5,854 bases of DNA from NCBI GenBank assembly GCA_937921835.1, contig CAKZVG010000462.1:1-5854 (forward strand), written 5' to 3'. The position numbers were made by a program, and so were the translations under genes. This document shows, piece after piece, positions 1 through 5,854 of this stretch. Position 1 is the first letter of the stretch. Every line of letters starts with the position of its first letter. This DNA comes from an uncultured Bryobacteraceae bacterium. GTDB taxonomy: Bacteria > Acidobacteriota > Terriglobia > Bryobacterales > Bryobacteraceae. The notes under the pieces were generated by a model, which was not told the DNA's origin, did not search any database, and worked only from the letters and a program-made list of their open reading frames with translations.

Positions 1-85
1 CGGGCGGCGGTCGCGTCCCAAGGGTGTACGATTTTAATGGATTTCCGCCGCGTTCCGTGGTACATAGAGATTTAAGAGTTGTTGT

Positions 86-115
86 GGCCCGCTCCTGAGA
101 GCGGCGGGCCTTCTT
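86..115 (+). terminator. Putative rho-independent terminator of an upstream gene
   Basis: GGCCCGC (86-92) pairs perfectly with GCGGGCC (104-110), plus one possible G-U pair inside, giving a strong GC stem with a loop of about nine bases. The stem is followed directly by TTCTT. The U-tract is short and interrupted, so termination may be incomplete. The opposite strand has no T-run after the hairpin, so it points to a + strand gene ending to the left. An alternative inner stem (CGCTC/GAGCG with loop CTGA) could also form. Confidence 0.55.
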
Positions 116-211
116 GAGCGCATTCTCGCACCGATCCTCCGAAAAAACATCGTTGACTGCGACAGGTCCACCCGTTCAGCCAGCGGTACGGCGGCGCGAT
201 ACGTGAATGCC

Positions 212-244
212 GGGACCCGATTTCCCCGAGCACTCCGGGGTCCC
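212..244 (+). repeat. Inverted repeat with two competing hairpins in the leader
   Basis: GGGACCC (212-218) is the reverse complement of GGGTCCC (238-244), with a 19-base loop. Inside it, CCCCG (224-228) can instead pair with CGGGG (236-240) around a 7-base loop. The two stems share bases 238-240 and cannot both form fully. Structures like this arise easily in GC-rich DNA, and no ligand-binding RNA family is recognisable. Confidence 0.3.
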
Positions 245-337
245 CAACCGCTCCTGGCGAACCACAGGGATTGGTTCGAAGGCGGCCGCGCCTGACGCGG
301 CCAGAAGCAGATCGCTCCGAGGAGTCAGCAGACGGCC

Positions 338-820
338 ATGGACGGAGACAGAAAATACAGACAGCGCGGCTACATGGATTCCGACCGCCCGGCCTCGAAT
401 GGACCGGGACGTGAGGAACGGCTGAGACAACCGGGGCCGCGCCCGCCTCTCGACGTGACGGGCCCTCGCCTGCCGCGCCTCGTCCAGACGGTGGTTGCGT
501 CGCGCTGCTTCAACTGCTCGACGACGCTGCCGCCCGGCATCGATTTCAAGGCAACCTGCCCGAAATGTGGAGCGGCCCTGCATTGCTGTAAGCAATGCGC
601 TCATTTCGAGCCCTCCACCCGATTCCAGTGTCTGAAGCCCATTCCGGCGCGCATCGCTCCCAAGGATCAGGCGAACGAGTGCGAGTTGTTCAGCCCGCGG
701 GTGACGGTTGCCCGCGACGCCGCGCCGGCGGCGGCCCAGGCCGCCATCGCGCAAAAGGCGCTGGAGCCGCAGAAACCGAGCGATGCCCGCGCGGCCTTCG
801 ACAGCCTGTTCAAGAAATAA
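338..820 (+). CDS. Small cysteine-rich zinc-ribbon-like protein, function unknown
   Basis: This 160-residue protein has a charged, proline-rich N-terminus (residues 1-45), a cysteine-rich core and an Ala-rich tail ending in DARAAFDSLFKK. The core opens with two CX2C knuckles, C57/C60 and C74/C77, spaced like a zinc ribbon. A second cluster follows: C83, C84, C87, C98 and C115, with H82 and H89 nearby. Two zinc sites are therefore plausible. There is no signal peptide or membrane segment, so it is probably cytoplasmic. It reads like a conserved acidobacterial hypothetical protein; I cannot name a function. The start is uncertain: ATG 338 has GGAG (321-324) at a long 13-base spacing, ATG 374 has no ribosome site, and third-position GC becomes typical only near base 480, so GTG 455 or GTG 491 are alternatives. 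It ends 9 bases before the dehydrogenase gene and is probably co-transcribed with it. Confidence 0.75.
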   Translation: MDGDRKYRQRGYMDSDRPASNGPGREERLRQPGPRPPLDVTGPRLPRLVQTVVASRCFNCSTTLPPGIDFKATCPKCGAALHCCKQCAHFEPSTRFQCLKPIPARIAPKDQANECELFSPRVTVARDAAPAAAQAAIAQKALEPQKPSDARAAFDSLFKK

Positions 821-829
821 GGCGCGCGT

Positions 830-1867
830 ATGGCCTGCTTGACGGCGGAACTCACCGCGCCGCGGGAGTTCCGGCTGGCCGGGCGCCCGCTGCCGCGCCC
901 CGCTGGCGGCGAAGTGCTGGTCCGTGTCGCGGCTTGCGGGATCTGCGGCTCGGACCTGCACAATTATCTCGAAGGCGGCATTGGCGGCGCCCCGGCGGCG
1001 TATCCCATGGTGCTGGGACATGAACCCTGCGGCAGCGTCGCCGAATGCGGCCAGGGCGTCACCGGCTGGGCGCCCGGCGACCGGGTGGCCATCGAACCCG
1101 CCGTCTACTGCTATCACTGTGAATTCTGCCGCGCCGGGCGCCACAACATTTGCGCCAACCTGCGTTTTATGAGCCAGGCGGGCGATCCGGGCTTCTTCCG
1201 CCAGTACGTCACGGCGCCTGCCGCCAGCCTGTTCCCGCTGCCGCCGGCTCTCTCCCCGGCCGAAGGCGCGTTGTTCGAGCCGCTGGCCGTGGTTCTGCAC
1301 TCGCTCGAACTCACCGCCTTGCGGCCGGCGGAAGACGTGGCCGTTTTCGGCGCGGGGCCGGTGGGTCTGTTGACGGCAGCCATGCTCCGGCTGGCGGGCG
1401 CGGGCCGGATCTGGGTCTCCGAACCGGTGCGCGAACGCCGCGAACTCGCCTTGCGGCTGGGTGCGGACGCGGCCCTCGATCCGCGCGCCGAGGACCCGGT
1501 GCGCGCCATCCTTTCCGACACCCGGGGCCGGGGCGCCGCCGCCGCCATTGACTGCGCCGCTCAGGACGATACCCTGAACCAGTGCGCGGCGTGCGTCCAG
1601 CCCGCCGGGCGGGTCGTCGTCACCGGCATTCCTTCGGAGTTGCGCACGCCGCTCGATCTGCACCTGCTGCGGCGCAAGGAAATCGCCCTGCTCAGCGTGC
1701 GCCGCTCGAACCGCAACAACGAACTCGCCTTGCGGCTGCTCGCGGCGCACCCCGGGCGTTTCCTGCCGGTGCTCACGCACCGCCGGCCGCTCACCGAGAT
1801 CGCCCAAGCCTTCGAAATGCTGGTCCGGCGCGCGGAAGGCGCCGCGAAGGTGGTCATCGAACCCTGA
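830..1867 (+). CDS. Zinc-dependent medium-chain alcohol/polyol dehydrogenase
   Basis: This 345-residue protein has the normal length for the medium-chain (MDR) superfamily, sorbitol/threonine dehydrogenase branch, which oxidises a secondary alcohol with NAD(P)+ in the cytoplasm. The N-terminal GroES-like domain carries CGICGSD with catalytic-zinc ligand C39, then GHE (H64, E65), with E150 in FEPLAV as the likely further ligand or equivalent. The structural-zinc loop is complete: C94, C97, C100 and C108. The Rossmann domain begins near residue 170 with GAGPVG (174-179). An acidic residue at the end of the second strand (E198 in VSEP) favours NAD over NADP. The substrate cannot be assigned; L-iditol/sorbitol, threonine or another sugar alcohol are all possible. 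ATG 830 is preceded by a weak AAGG (819-822) at 7-base spacing that overlaps the stop codon of the upstream gene, which suggests coupled expression. The reading frame looks intact. Confidence 0.92.
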   Translation: MACLTAELTAPREFRLAGRPLPRPAGGEVLVRVAACGICGSDLHNYLEGGIGGAPAAYPMVLGHEPCGSVAECGQGVTGWAPGDRVAIEPAVYCYHCEFCRAGRHNICANLRFMSQAGDPGFFRQYVTAPAASLFPLPPALSPAEGALFEPLAVVLHSLELTALRPAEDVAVFGAGPVGLLTAAMLRLAGAGRIWVSEPVRERRELALRLGADAALDPRAEDPVRAILSDTRGRGAAAAIDCAAQDDTLNQCAACVQPAGRVVVTGIPSELRTPLDLHLLRRKEIALLSVRRSNRNNELALRLLAAHPGRFLPVLTHRRPLTEIAQAFEMLVRRAEGAAKVVIEP

Positions 1868-1896
1868 TGGCCGGCCCGCGCGGCGCCCGGGGGTTC
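1859..1896. repeat. Inverted repeat across the ends of two convergent genes
   Basis: GAACCC (1859-1864) is the reverse complement of GGGTTC (1891-1896). The arms contain the last two sense codons of the dehydrogenase and reach into the stop codon of the convergent receptor gene. The 26-base interior is almost entirely G and C apart from TGAT, and holds short self-complementary stretches such as GGCCGGCC. Transcripts from either side could fold here, so it may act as a shared 3'-end structure. There is no T-run on either strand, so a classical intrinsic terminator is not supported. Confidence 0.35.
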
Positions 1897-4800
1897 AGAA
1901 GACCACGCGGAACGCGAGTTGAATCGTACGCCCGCCGCCCGCGGTCTGGATCACGCCGAAGGTGGCCTTGTTGGCCATGCTGGTTCCGGGCGATCCCCAG
2001 TTGGGCGTGTTGGTGACGTTGGAGGCGTCGGCGCGGGCGTCGACGTTGAAGCGTTCAAACAAGGTGAAGCGCTTGGCCAGCGACATGGTGAGCCCTTTGC
2101 CCGCCGGGCTGCGCAGTTCGGCGAAGTGCGGCGGTTCGGGCGAAATCGTGTAAGGGTCGGGCAGGGATTGGAACGCCTTGGTGTCGAAGTATGGGTTCAG
2201 GACTTCCTTCGTCACCGGGTCGACGCGGTCGCCCAGACGCTGCTTCACCGGCCCGCTCCGGGCGGCGTTGTAGAGCCGGATGGGACGCCCGTTGGAGTCG
2301 CTGATGCTGAGCGGAGTGCCGGAGCTGTAGCCGGCGCGTCCGCTGACGGTCCAGCCGCCGATCAAGTGGCTGAAAGCGCCCTGCTGTACCCATGGCCGGC
2401 CGCGGCCGAACGGGAACTCGTAGACGAAAGCCAAATTCATGATGTGCGGCCGGTCCATGTCGGAGATGCAGCGGTAGTGGCGCTCGTTGATCAGACTGGT
2501 GATGTTGTTCTCGATCATCTTCGAGATGGAGTGATTCCAGAGCACCGTCAGGCCGTGCGAGAAGCGCTTTTCCAGACTCAACTGGAGGGCGTGATAGACG
2601 GTGGTGTGGCTGTTGACGCCGCGCAGGTTGACCGAAGAGAACTGCGGGAAGCGGAACCAGAGTTGGCGCTGCGCGATGGTTGAGGAGGCGCCGAGCGACG
2701 TGGTGGGTGGCAGCTTGCCGTAGAAGGGATTCGGGATGCGGGCGTTCTCCTGTACGCCAAGCGGCAGGTAAATGTCCGGCTTCTCGTTCAGGTTGAAGCT
2801 CTCGATGCCCTTGACGTTCAGCACGCGGACGAAGTTGGCCTCGGCCTTCACCTGCCAGGGCAGTTCCTGCTGGAAGCCGAACTGCCACTGCTGGTTATAA
2901 GGCAGAACCTTGTTCTGGTTCACCGCCATGATGCCTTGCCCCACCAGCGCCAGCAGTCCCTCGGAAGAGCCGGTTGGCATGGGCACGCCCATCGGGAACG
3001 GATTGGCCAAAGTGGTGTAGGGAGTCGCGCCGCGGTCGGTGGTCCCGATGTAGGTGATGTTGGTGCTGAAGGTGCCGGGGACGGGGATGGAAGTGTCCAG
3101 GTTGTCAAGCAGGCTCGAGTAGAACAGCCCGTAACCGGCGCGGATGACGGTCTTGGGGAAGAGCTGGAAAGCCAGACCAACGCGTGGTCCGAAGTTGTTC
3201 CAGTCGGTCTTACCGTTCTGGCGGGGAGTATTGCCGACGCCCGCAAACAGCAGACCGCCACGCAGATCAAGACCCGGGATCTGAAGCGGACTGGGGGTTT
3301 CCGTGTCCAGACCATAGGCCATCCGGTTGAAGCGCTCCGTCCAGGGCTGTTCGACCTCCCAGCGCAGGCCGAGGTTGAGCGTGAGCCGGCGGGTGAGCTT
3401 CCAGTCGTCTTGGACGAACAGGGCATAGTAGTAACCGCGCATCGAGTACGGCGTGGGACCGCTGATATTTCCCGAAGCGGGCATGCCAAGCAGCAGGTCG
3501 GCCATGGCGGTGCCGCTCACCTGGCTGGTGGTGGGAATGTAGGGATCGGCCTGCGAGAAGGTGGGACGGAAGTTGAAGTAGCCGCCCGCGGCCGAATCCG
3601 GGCTGATCTCGTTCCAACTCAGGCGGCGGACGTCGGCCCCGAACTTGAGGCTGTGGGCGCGGCGCAGGGTGGTCACGCTGGGCGTGAGAACGTAGGTGTC
3701 GTTGGCGCGGATCTTGAAACGGTGTCCCAGGCGGATGAAGCCCTCGGCCATGTCGATGCCGGGCCAGGAGGGGCGCATCTGGTTGGCCAGGATGTCCGGG
3801 TGCAGATTCAGCGCCTTGGGATCCTGGACGTTGCCCGAAAACCAGGTATCGCTCCAATAGCGGTTGAAGGAGAAACGCAGGGTGCCGAGAAGCGTGGGGG
3901 TGAAGGTGTAGTCGTGGTTCCAGGTGGCGTTCCAGAAGCGGCGCAGGTCGCCGCCCGGGTCGCCCCCCACGGGAGCGTTGCGCAATCCCGGCGGCAGCTT
4001 GGTAAAGGTCACGTCCCAATCCATGTAGGCGAAGCGGCCGAAGGTGCGGTACTTCGAACTCACGATCTGGTCGATTCGCTGGCTGATCTGCTTGGCCGGG
4101 TTGTGGGCGCGGCTTTGCTCGTACCAGTTGTAGAGGCCGATCTGCGGAGCGATGTCGCGGTTCGCCTTGGGGTAGACGTTCATGATGGTCGCGCCGGTCC
4201 GGTTGAACATCGAGGCCGGGATGCGATTGCCCGGCCAGGGCTGGCGCTGCACCGTGGTCCCTTCCAGGCGGGACGTGAATACGTTGTAGATGGTGAGCGG
4301 CGTTCCCCGCGCGTTGAGCGTCTGTGAGAAATCGCCTTGCCGTTCGGCCTCGGACGGCACGCGCCCGCCGTAGGTCGGGTTGCTCCAGCGCGAATCGTGC
4401 TGCATGCTGAAGAAGAAGAAGGTGCGGTTGCGTCCGTCGTAGAGTTTGGGCAGGTAGACCGGCCCGCCGAAAGTGCCCGAGTAGAACTTGCGCGGATCGT
4501 CCGGCCGCGGCAACCCCCGCCGGTTGTTCAGCCAGGAGTTGGCGTTGAGGGCCTTGTTGCGGTAAAAGCCTTCGAACGAGCCGTGCACCTGGTTGGACCC
4601 GGAACGCGTGGCGTAGGTCACCACGCCGCCGTTGGAGCGTCCATAGGAGGCGTCGAACATGGTGGTCTGCACGCGCAACTCCTCGACCGTGTCGCCGGAG
4701 GGCGAACTGGCCATGGAGCCGCCCTGCCGGGGCATGGTCACCGAAGCGCCGTCGACCACCACTTCATTCCGGCCGTCCTGGCCGCCGCCGCCGAGGATGT

Positions 4801-5320
4801 TGAAGTAATGCTGTCCGCTGTCGCTGAAGCGCCCGCCTCCGCCCCGCACGCCCGGCGTGAGCGAGATCAACTCAAGCGGGTTGCGGTTGGACAGATAGAG
4901 CAGGTCGATAAAGCGGCGGTCGATCACCAGCGCGATATCCGCCGAGGCAGTTTGCAGAAGGGGCACTTCGGCCTGGACCGTCACCGTCTCGGCTGCCATG
5001 CCCACTTCGAGCTCGATGTTTATGGTTACGCGGTCGCCGGTCTGCACGTTCAGCCCGGTCTGCCGGAGGCGTTTGAAGCCCGCGGCTTCCACCTCCAGGG
5101 TGTAGACGCCCGGGTCGAGCAGAGGAACCAGGTAGTGCCCTTCCGCGTTGCTCTGGGTGGAGAACTTGGCGTTGGTGGCTTCATTGGTCACCGCAATGGA
5201 TGCGCCCGGCACCACGGCGCCGGTGGCGTCGCTAATGCGCCCGAGGATGCTGCCGCGGTAGTCCTGCGCGGCAAGTCCCAGCGCCAAAAGCGGCACAATC
5301 GCAAGCCTGCATGGAAACAT
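1895..5320 (-). CDS. Oar-like TonB-dependent outer membrane receptor with N-terminal carboxypeptidase-regulatory-like domain
   Basis: This protein of 1,141 residues has the usual length for the acidobacterial Oar-like family. A signal peptide spans about residues 1-18 (cleavage near LAA/QDY). A CarboxypepD_reg-like beta-sandwich covers about 20-105, including DATGAVVPGASI and GHYLVPLLDPGVYTLEV. A TonB-box-like ETVTVQA lies at 111-117. The plug follows to about 245, with LTPGVRG and FDASYGRSNGGVV, and the rest is the beta-barrel, including FVQDDWKLTRRLTLNLGLRW from residue 635. The C-terminus is the aromatic FRVVF expected of a barrel-assembly signal. The start at ATG 5320 is set by AAGGAGGT (complement of 5328-5335) seven bases upstream and by the signal peptide; an in-frame ATG at 5437 would bury the signal peptide behind 39 residues. 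It probably imports a ligand across the outer membrane using TonB energy. The ligand is unknown, and no adjacent SusD-like or degradative gene identifies it. Confidence 0.93.
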   Translation of the reverse strand: MFPCRLAIVPLLALGLAAQDYRGSILGRISDATGAVVPGASIAVTNEATNAKFSTQSNAEGHYLVPLLDPGVYTLEVEAAGFKRLRQTGLNVQTGDRVTINIELEVGMAAETVTVQAEVPLLQTASADIALVIDRRFIDLLYLSNRNPLELISLTPGVRGGGGRFSDSGQHYFNILGGGGQDGRNEVVVDGASVTMPRQGGSMASSPSGDTVEELRVQTTMFDASYGRSNGGVVTYATRSGSNQVHGSFEGFYRNKALNANSWLNNRRGLPRPDDPRKFYSGTFGGPVYLPKLYDGRNRTFFFFSMQHDSRWSNPTYGGRVPSEAERQGDFSQTLNARGTPLTIYNVFTSRLEGTTVQRQPWPGNRIPASMFNRTGATIMNVYPKANRDIAPQIGLYNWYEQSRAHNPAKQISQRIDQIVSSKYRTFGRFAYMDWDVTFTKLPPGLRNAPVGGDPGGDLRRFWNATWNHDYTFTPTLLGTLRFSFNRYWSDTWFSGNVQDPKALNLHPDILANQMRPSWPGIDMAEGFIRLGHRFKIRANDTYVLTPSVTTLRRAHSLKFGADVRRLSWNEISPDSAAGGYFNFRPTFSQADPYIPTTSQVSGTAMADLLLGMPASGNISGPTPYSMRGYYYALFVQDDWKLTRRLTLNLGLRWEVEQPWTERFNRMAYGLDTETPSPLQIPGLDLRGGLLFAGVGNTPRQNGKTDWNNFGPRVGLAFQLFPKTVIRAGYGLFYSSLLDNLDTSIPVPGTFSTNITYIGTTDRGATPYTTLANPFPMGVPMPTGSSEGLLALVGQGIMAVNQNKVLPYNQQWQFGFQQELPWQVKAEANFVRVLNVKGIESFNLNEKPDIYLPLGVQENARIPNPFYGKLPPTTSLGASSTIAQRQLWFRFPQFSSVNLRGVNSHTTVYHALQLSLEKRFSHGLTVLWNHSISKMIENNITSLINERHYRCISDMDRPHIMNLAFVYEFPFGRGRPWVQQGAFSHLIGGWTVSGRAGYSSGTPLSISDSNGRPIRLYNAARSGPVKQRLGDRVDPVTKEVLNPYFDTKAFQSLPDPYTISPEPPHFAELRSPAGKGLTMSLAKRFTLFERFNVDARADASNVTNTPNWGSPGTSMANKATFGVIQTAGGGRTIQLAFRVVF

Positions 5321-5327
5321 GGACCTA

Positions 5328-5335
5328 ACCTCCTT
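5328..5335 (-). promoter_or_regulatory. Strong ribosome binding site that fixes the receptor start
   Basis: Read on the - strand this is AAGGAGGT, a full match to the anti-Shine-Dalgarno core, seven bases before ATG 5320. It decides in favour of the shorter receptor with an N-terminal signal peptide over the 39-residue extension from 5437. Confidence 0.85.
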
Positions 5336-5343
5336 GGAGTGTT

Positions 5344-5359
5344 CCGGACTCCCTTCCGG
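5344..5359 (-). repeat. Short hairpin upstream of the receptor ribosome binding site
   Basis: On the - strand CCGGA and TCCGG form a 5-bp stem around the loop AGGGAG, ending eight bases upstream of the Shine-Dalgarno sequence. The purine loop resembles a ribosome binding sequence, but the stem is short. It could be chance. Confidence 0.25.
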
Positions 5360-5431
5360 GGACCCCTGCGTGCGGACCAGAATCCCGGACGAGCGCCCTA
5401 CCAAAACGATCTTCAAGCCCAATCCGCTGAG

Positions 5432-5447
5432 TGTCAATGATATAGCA
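5432..5447 (-). promoter_or_regulatory. Candidate promoter elements for the receptor gene
   Basis: Two overlapping candidates lie on the - strand. TGCTATATC (complement of 5439-5447) resembles an extended -10 element, with a weak TTATGA (5462-5467) 17 bases further upstream as -35. Immediately downstream, a perfect -35 TTGACA (complement of 5432-5437) has only a poor -10, GAAGAT (5409-5414), at 17-base spacing. Either would give a receptor leader of roughly 80-115 bases. The choice cannot be made from sequence, and the sigma factor is unknown. Confidence 0.35.
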
Positions 5448-5468
5448 GATGCCCGGGCCGATCATAAC

Positions 5469-5482
5469 CAGTTAACTAACTG
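5469..5482. promoter_or_regulatory. Palindromic operator candidate between divergent genes
   Basis: CAGTTA (5469-5474) and TAACTG (5477-5482) are exact reverse complements separated by AC, a 14-base two-fold symmetric site. It also contains the nested palindrome AGTTAACT (5470-5477). It lies in the AT-rich part of the region between the receptor and the right-hand gene, overlapping where the -35 of the right-hand gene should be, so a dimeric regulator bound there could affect both genes. No known operator is recognised. Confidence 0.4.
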
Positions 5483-5502
5483 CTGGGATACTGAGCTAAA
5501 AT
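5472..5502 (+). promoter_or_regulatory. Candidate promoter of the right-hand gene, close to its start codon
   Basis: TAAAAT (5497-5502) matches five of six bases of the -10 consensus. A -35-like TTAACT (5472-5477, four of six) lies 19 bases upstream, a spacing slightly longer than ideal. Transcription would begin around 5509-5510, leaving a leader of only two or three bases before ATG 5512. Confidence 0.4.
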
Positions 5503-5511
5503 CTTGGTGAG

Positions 5512-5854
5512 ATGACGCTTGGCGCGAATGGCGAGGAGGCCGCCCGGGGGCAGGTGGCGCGGATCCTGCAATCGCAGACGTTCCGCAACGCGGAAAGCCA
5601 GCGGCGTCTGCTGAGCTACCTGGCGGAGAAGTCGCTGAGCGGGGAAGCCGGCCAATTGAAAGAGTACACGGTCGGCCTGGAGGCGTTTGGCAAACCGGAG
5701 AGCTACGATCCGCAGCATGACGCCTCGGTTCGCATTCAAGCCGGCAAGCTGCGGCAGAAGCTGGAAGAGTACTACCGCTCGGAGGGACGGGACGATCCGG
5801 TGTTGGTCTCCTTCCCCAAGGGGCGCTTCCGGCTCGACTTCGCCAGCGCGGCGC
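5512..5854 (+). CDS. N-terminal part of a probable regulatory protein (winged-helix-like domain), truncated by the window edge
   Basis: The first 114 codons of a gene that stays open to the right edge. A helical segment (about residues 10-45) is followed by LKEYTVGLEAFG (49-60), YDPQHDASVRIQAGKLRQKL (65-84), EEYY and SFPKGRFRLDF (100-110). I associate this pattern with the N-terminal domain of many acidobacterial proteins that carry cyclase, TolB/WD40 or tetratricopeptide modules further on. The basic VRIQAGKLRQKL helix and the terminal beta-hairpin fit a DNA-binding winged helix, but that is inference, and the C-terminal part is not in view. ATG 5512 is the first possible start, because TAA at 5497-5499 is in frame with no other start between. 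It has no properly spaced ribosome site; GTG 5554 is an alternative with GAGGAGG (5532-5538) 15 bases upstream. It is divergent from the receptor with 191 bases between, so it may regulate it. Confidence 0.8.
   Translation, partial: MTLGANGEEAARGQVARILQSQTFRNAESQRRLLSYLAEKSLSGEAGQLKEYTVGLEAFGKPESYDPQHDASVRIQAGKLRQKLEEYYRSEGRDDPVLVSFPKGRFRLDFASAA

Larger units (their letters stand above)
1..337. other. Left intergenic region with terminator and leader; no defensible gene
   Basis: No convincing coding sequence is visible here. All three + frames entering from the left edge close early, with stops at 35-37, 73-75 and 96-98, so the last few codons of an upstream + strand gene may be present, but I cannot tell which frame is real. 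Bases 25-85 are AT-richer than the rest of the window, as expected of a 3' untranslated stretch before the hairpin at 86-110. A 72-codon frame at 207-425 overlaps the next gene and shows no family resemblance or ribosome binding site, so I do not call it. A -35-like TTGACT lies at 153-158 but has no good -10 partner. The start of the 338 transcript is therefore not located. Confidence 0.5.

Noticed and set aside
153..158. TTGACT as a -35 element for the 338 transcript
   Set aside because: No -10-like hexamer occurs 16-19 bases downstream; the sequence there is GC-rich.
268..278. GGTTCGAA resembling the T-loop of a tRNA
   Set aside because: The flanks do not form a five-base T stem, and no acceptor, D or anticodon arm is present.
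207..425. 72-codon + strand frame before the cysteine-rich gene
   Set aside because: It overlaps the better supported 338 frame, has no ribosome site, shows weak codon bias and has no recognisable family.
176..1807. 543-codon open frame on the - strand across the leader, the cysteine-rich gene and the dehydrogenase
   Set aside because: It lies antisense to genes with clear motifs, its product is Arg/Ala/Gly-rich low-complexity sequence with no recognisable domain, and long antisense frames are expected at this GC content.
5342..5365. Imperfect 12-base tandem repeat beginning TTCCGG
   Set aside because: Only 9 of 12 positions match across two copies, and the bases are better explained by the short hairpin there.
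5321..5437. 39-residue N-terminal extension of the receptor from ATG 5437
   Set aside because: A perfect Shine-Dalgarno and a signal peptide mark ATG 5320, and the extension overlaps the candidate promoter elements.
2936..5440. Long + strand open frames (2936-4327 and 4337-5440) opposite the receptor
   Set aside because: The receptor on the - strand is unambiguous over the whole stretch, and the antisense products have no domain pattern.

Overview
The window is GC-rich bacterial DNA and most resembles Acidobacteriota of the Solibacter/Bryobacter type. Two things suggest this. One is a roughly 1,140-residue Oar-like TonB-dependent receptor with an N-terminal carboxypeptidase-regulatory-like domain, a family greatly expanded in that group. 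The other is an N-terminal domain (LKEYTVGLEAFG ... FPKGRF) that I associate with large regulatory or TolB-like proteins of the same group. The assignment rests on recognising families, not on a database search.

Layout. Bases 1-337 hold no gene I can defend: a GC-rich hairpin followed by TTCTT (86-115) looks like the terminator of a + strand gene that ends at or before the left edge, and the rest is leader sequence. A + strand pair follows: a small nine-cysteine zinc-ribbon-like protein (338-820) and, 9 bases later, a zinc-dependent medium-chain dehydrogenase of the sorbitol/threonine dehydrogenase type (830-1867). The receptor gene (1895-5320, - strand) converges on the dehydrogenase, with only 27 bases between the two stop codons. 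An inverted repeat overlaps both gene ends. A 191-base intergenic region (5321-5511) then separates the receptor from a divergent + strand gene starting at 5512 that runs off the right edge.

How the parts may work together. The two small genes are probably co-transcribed, and both products look zinc-binding, but neither substrate nor partner can be read from sequence. The receptor should sit in the outer membrane and import or bind an unknown ligand. The divergent gene shares its control region, which carries a 14-base palindrome and promoter-like elements on both strands, so it may regulate or work with the receptor. Long open frames antisense to the dehydrogenase and receptor are GC-driven shadows. 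I see no mobile element, CRISPR array, tRNA or rRNA. The least explained items are the cysteine-rich protein, the divergent control region and the near-leaderless start of the right-hand gene.
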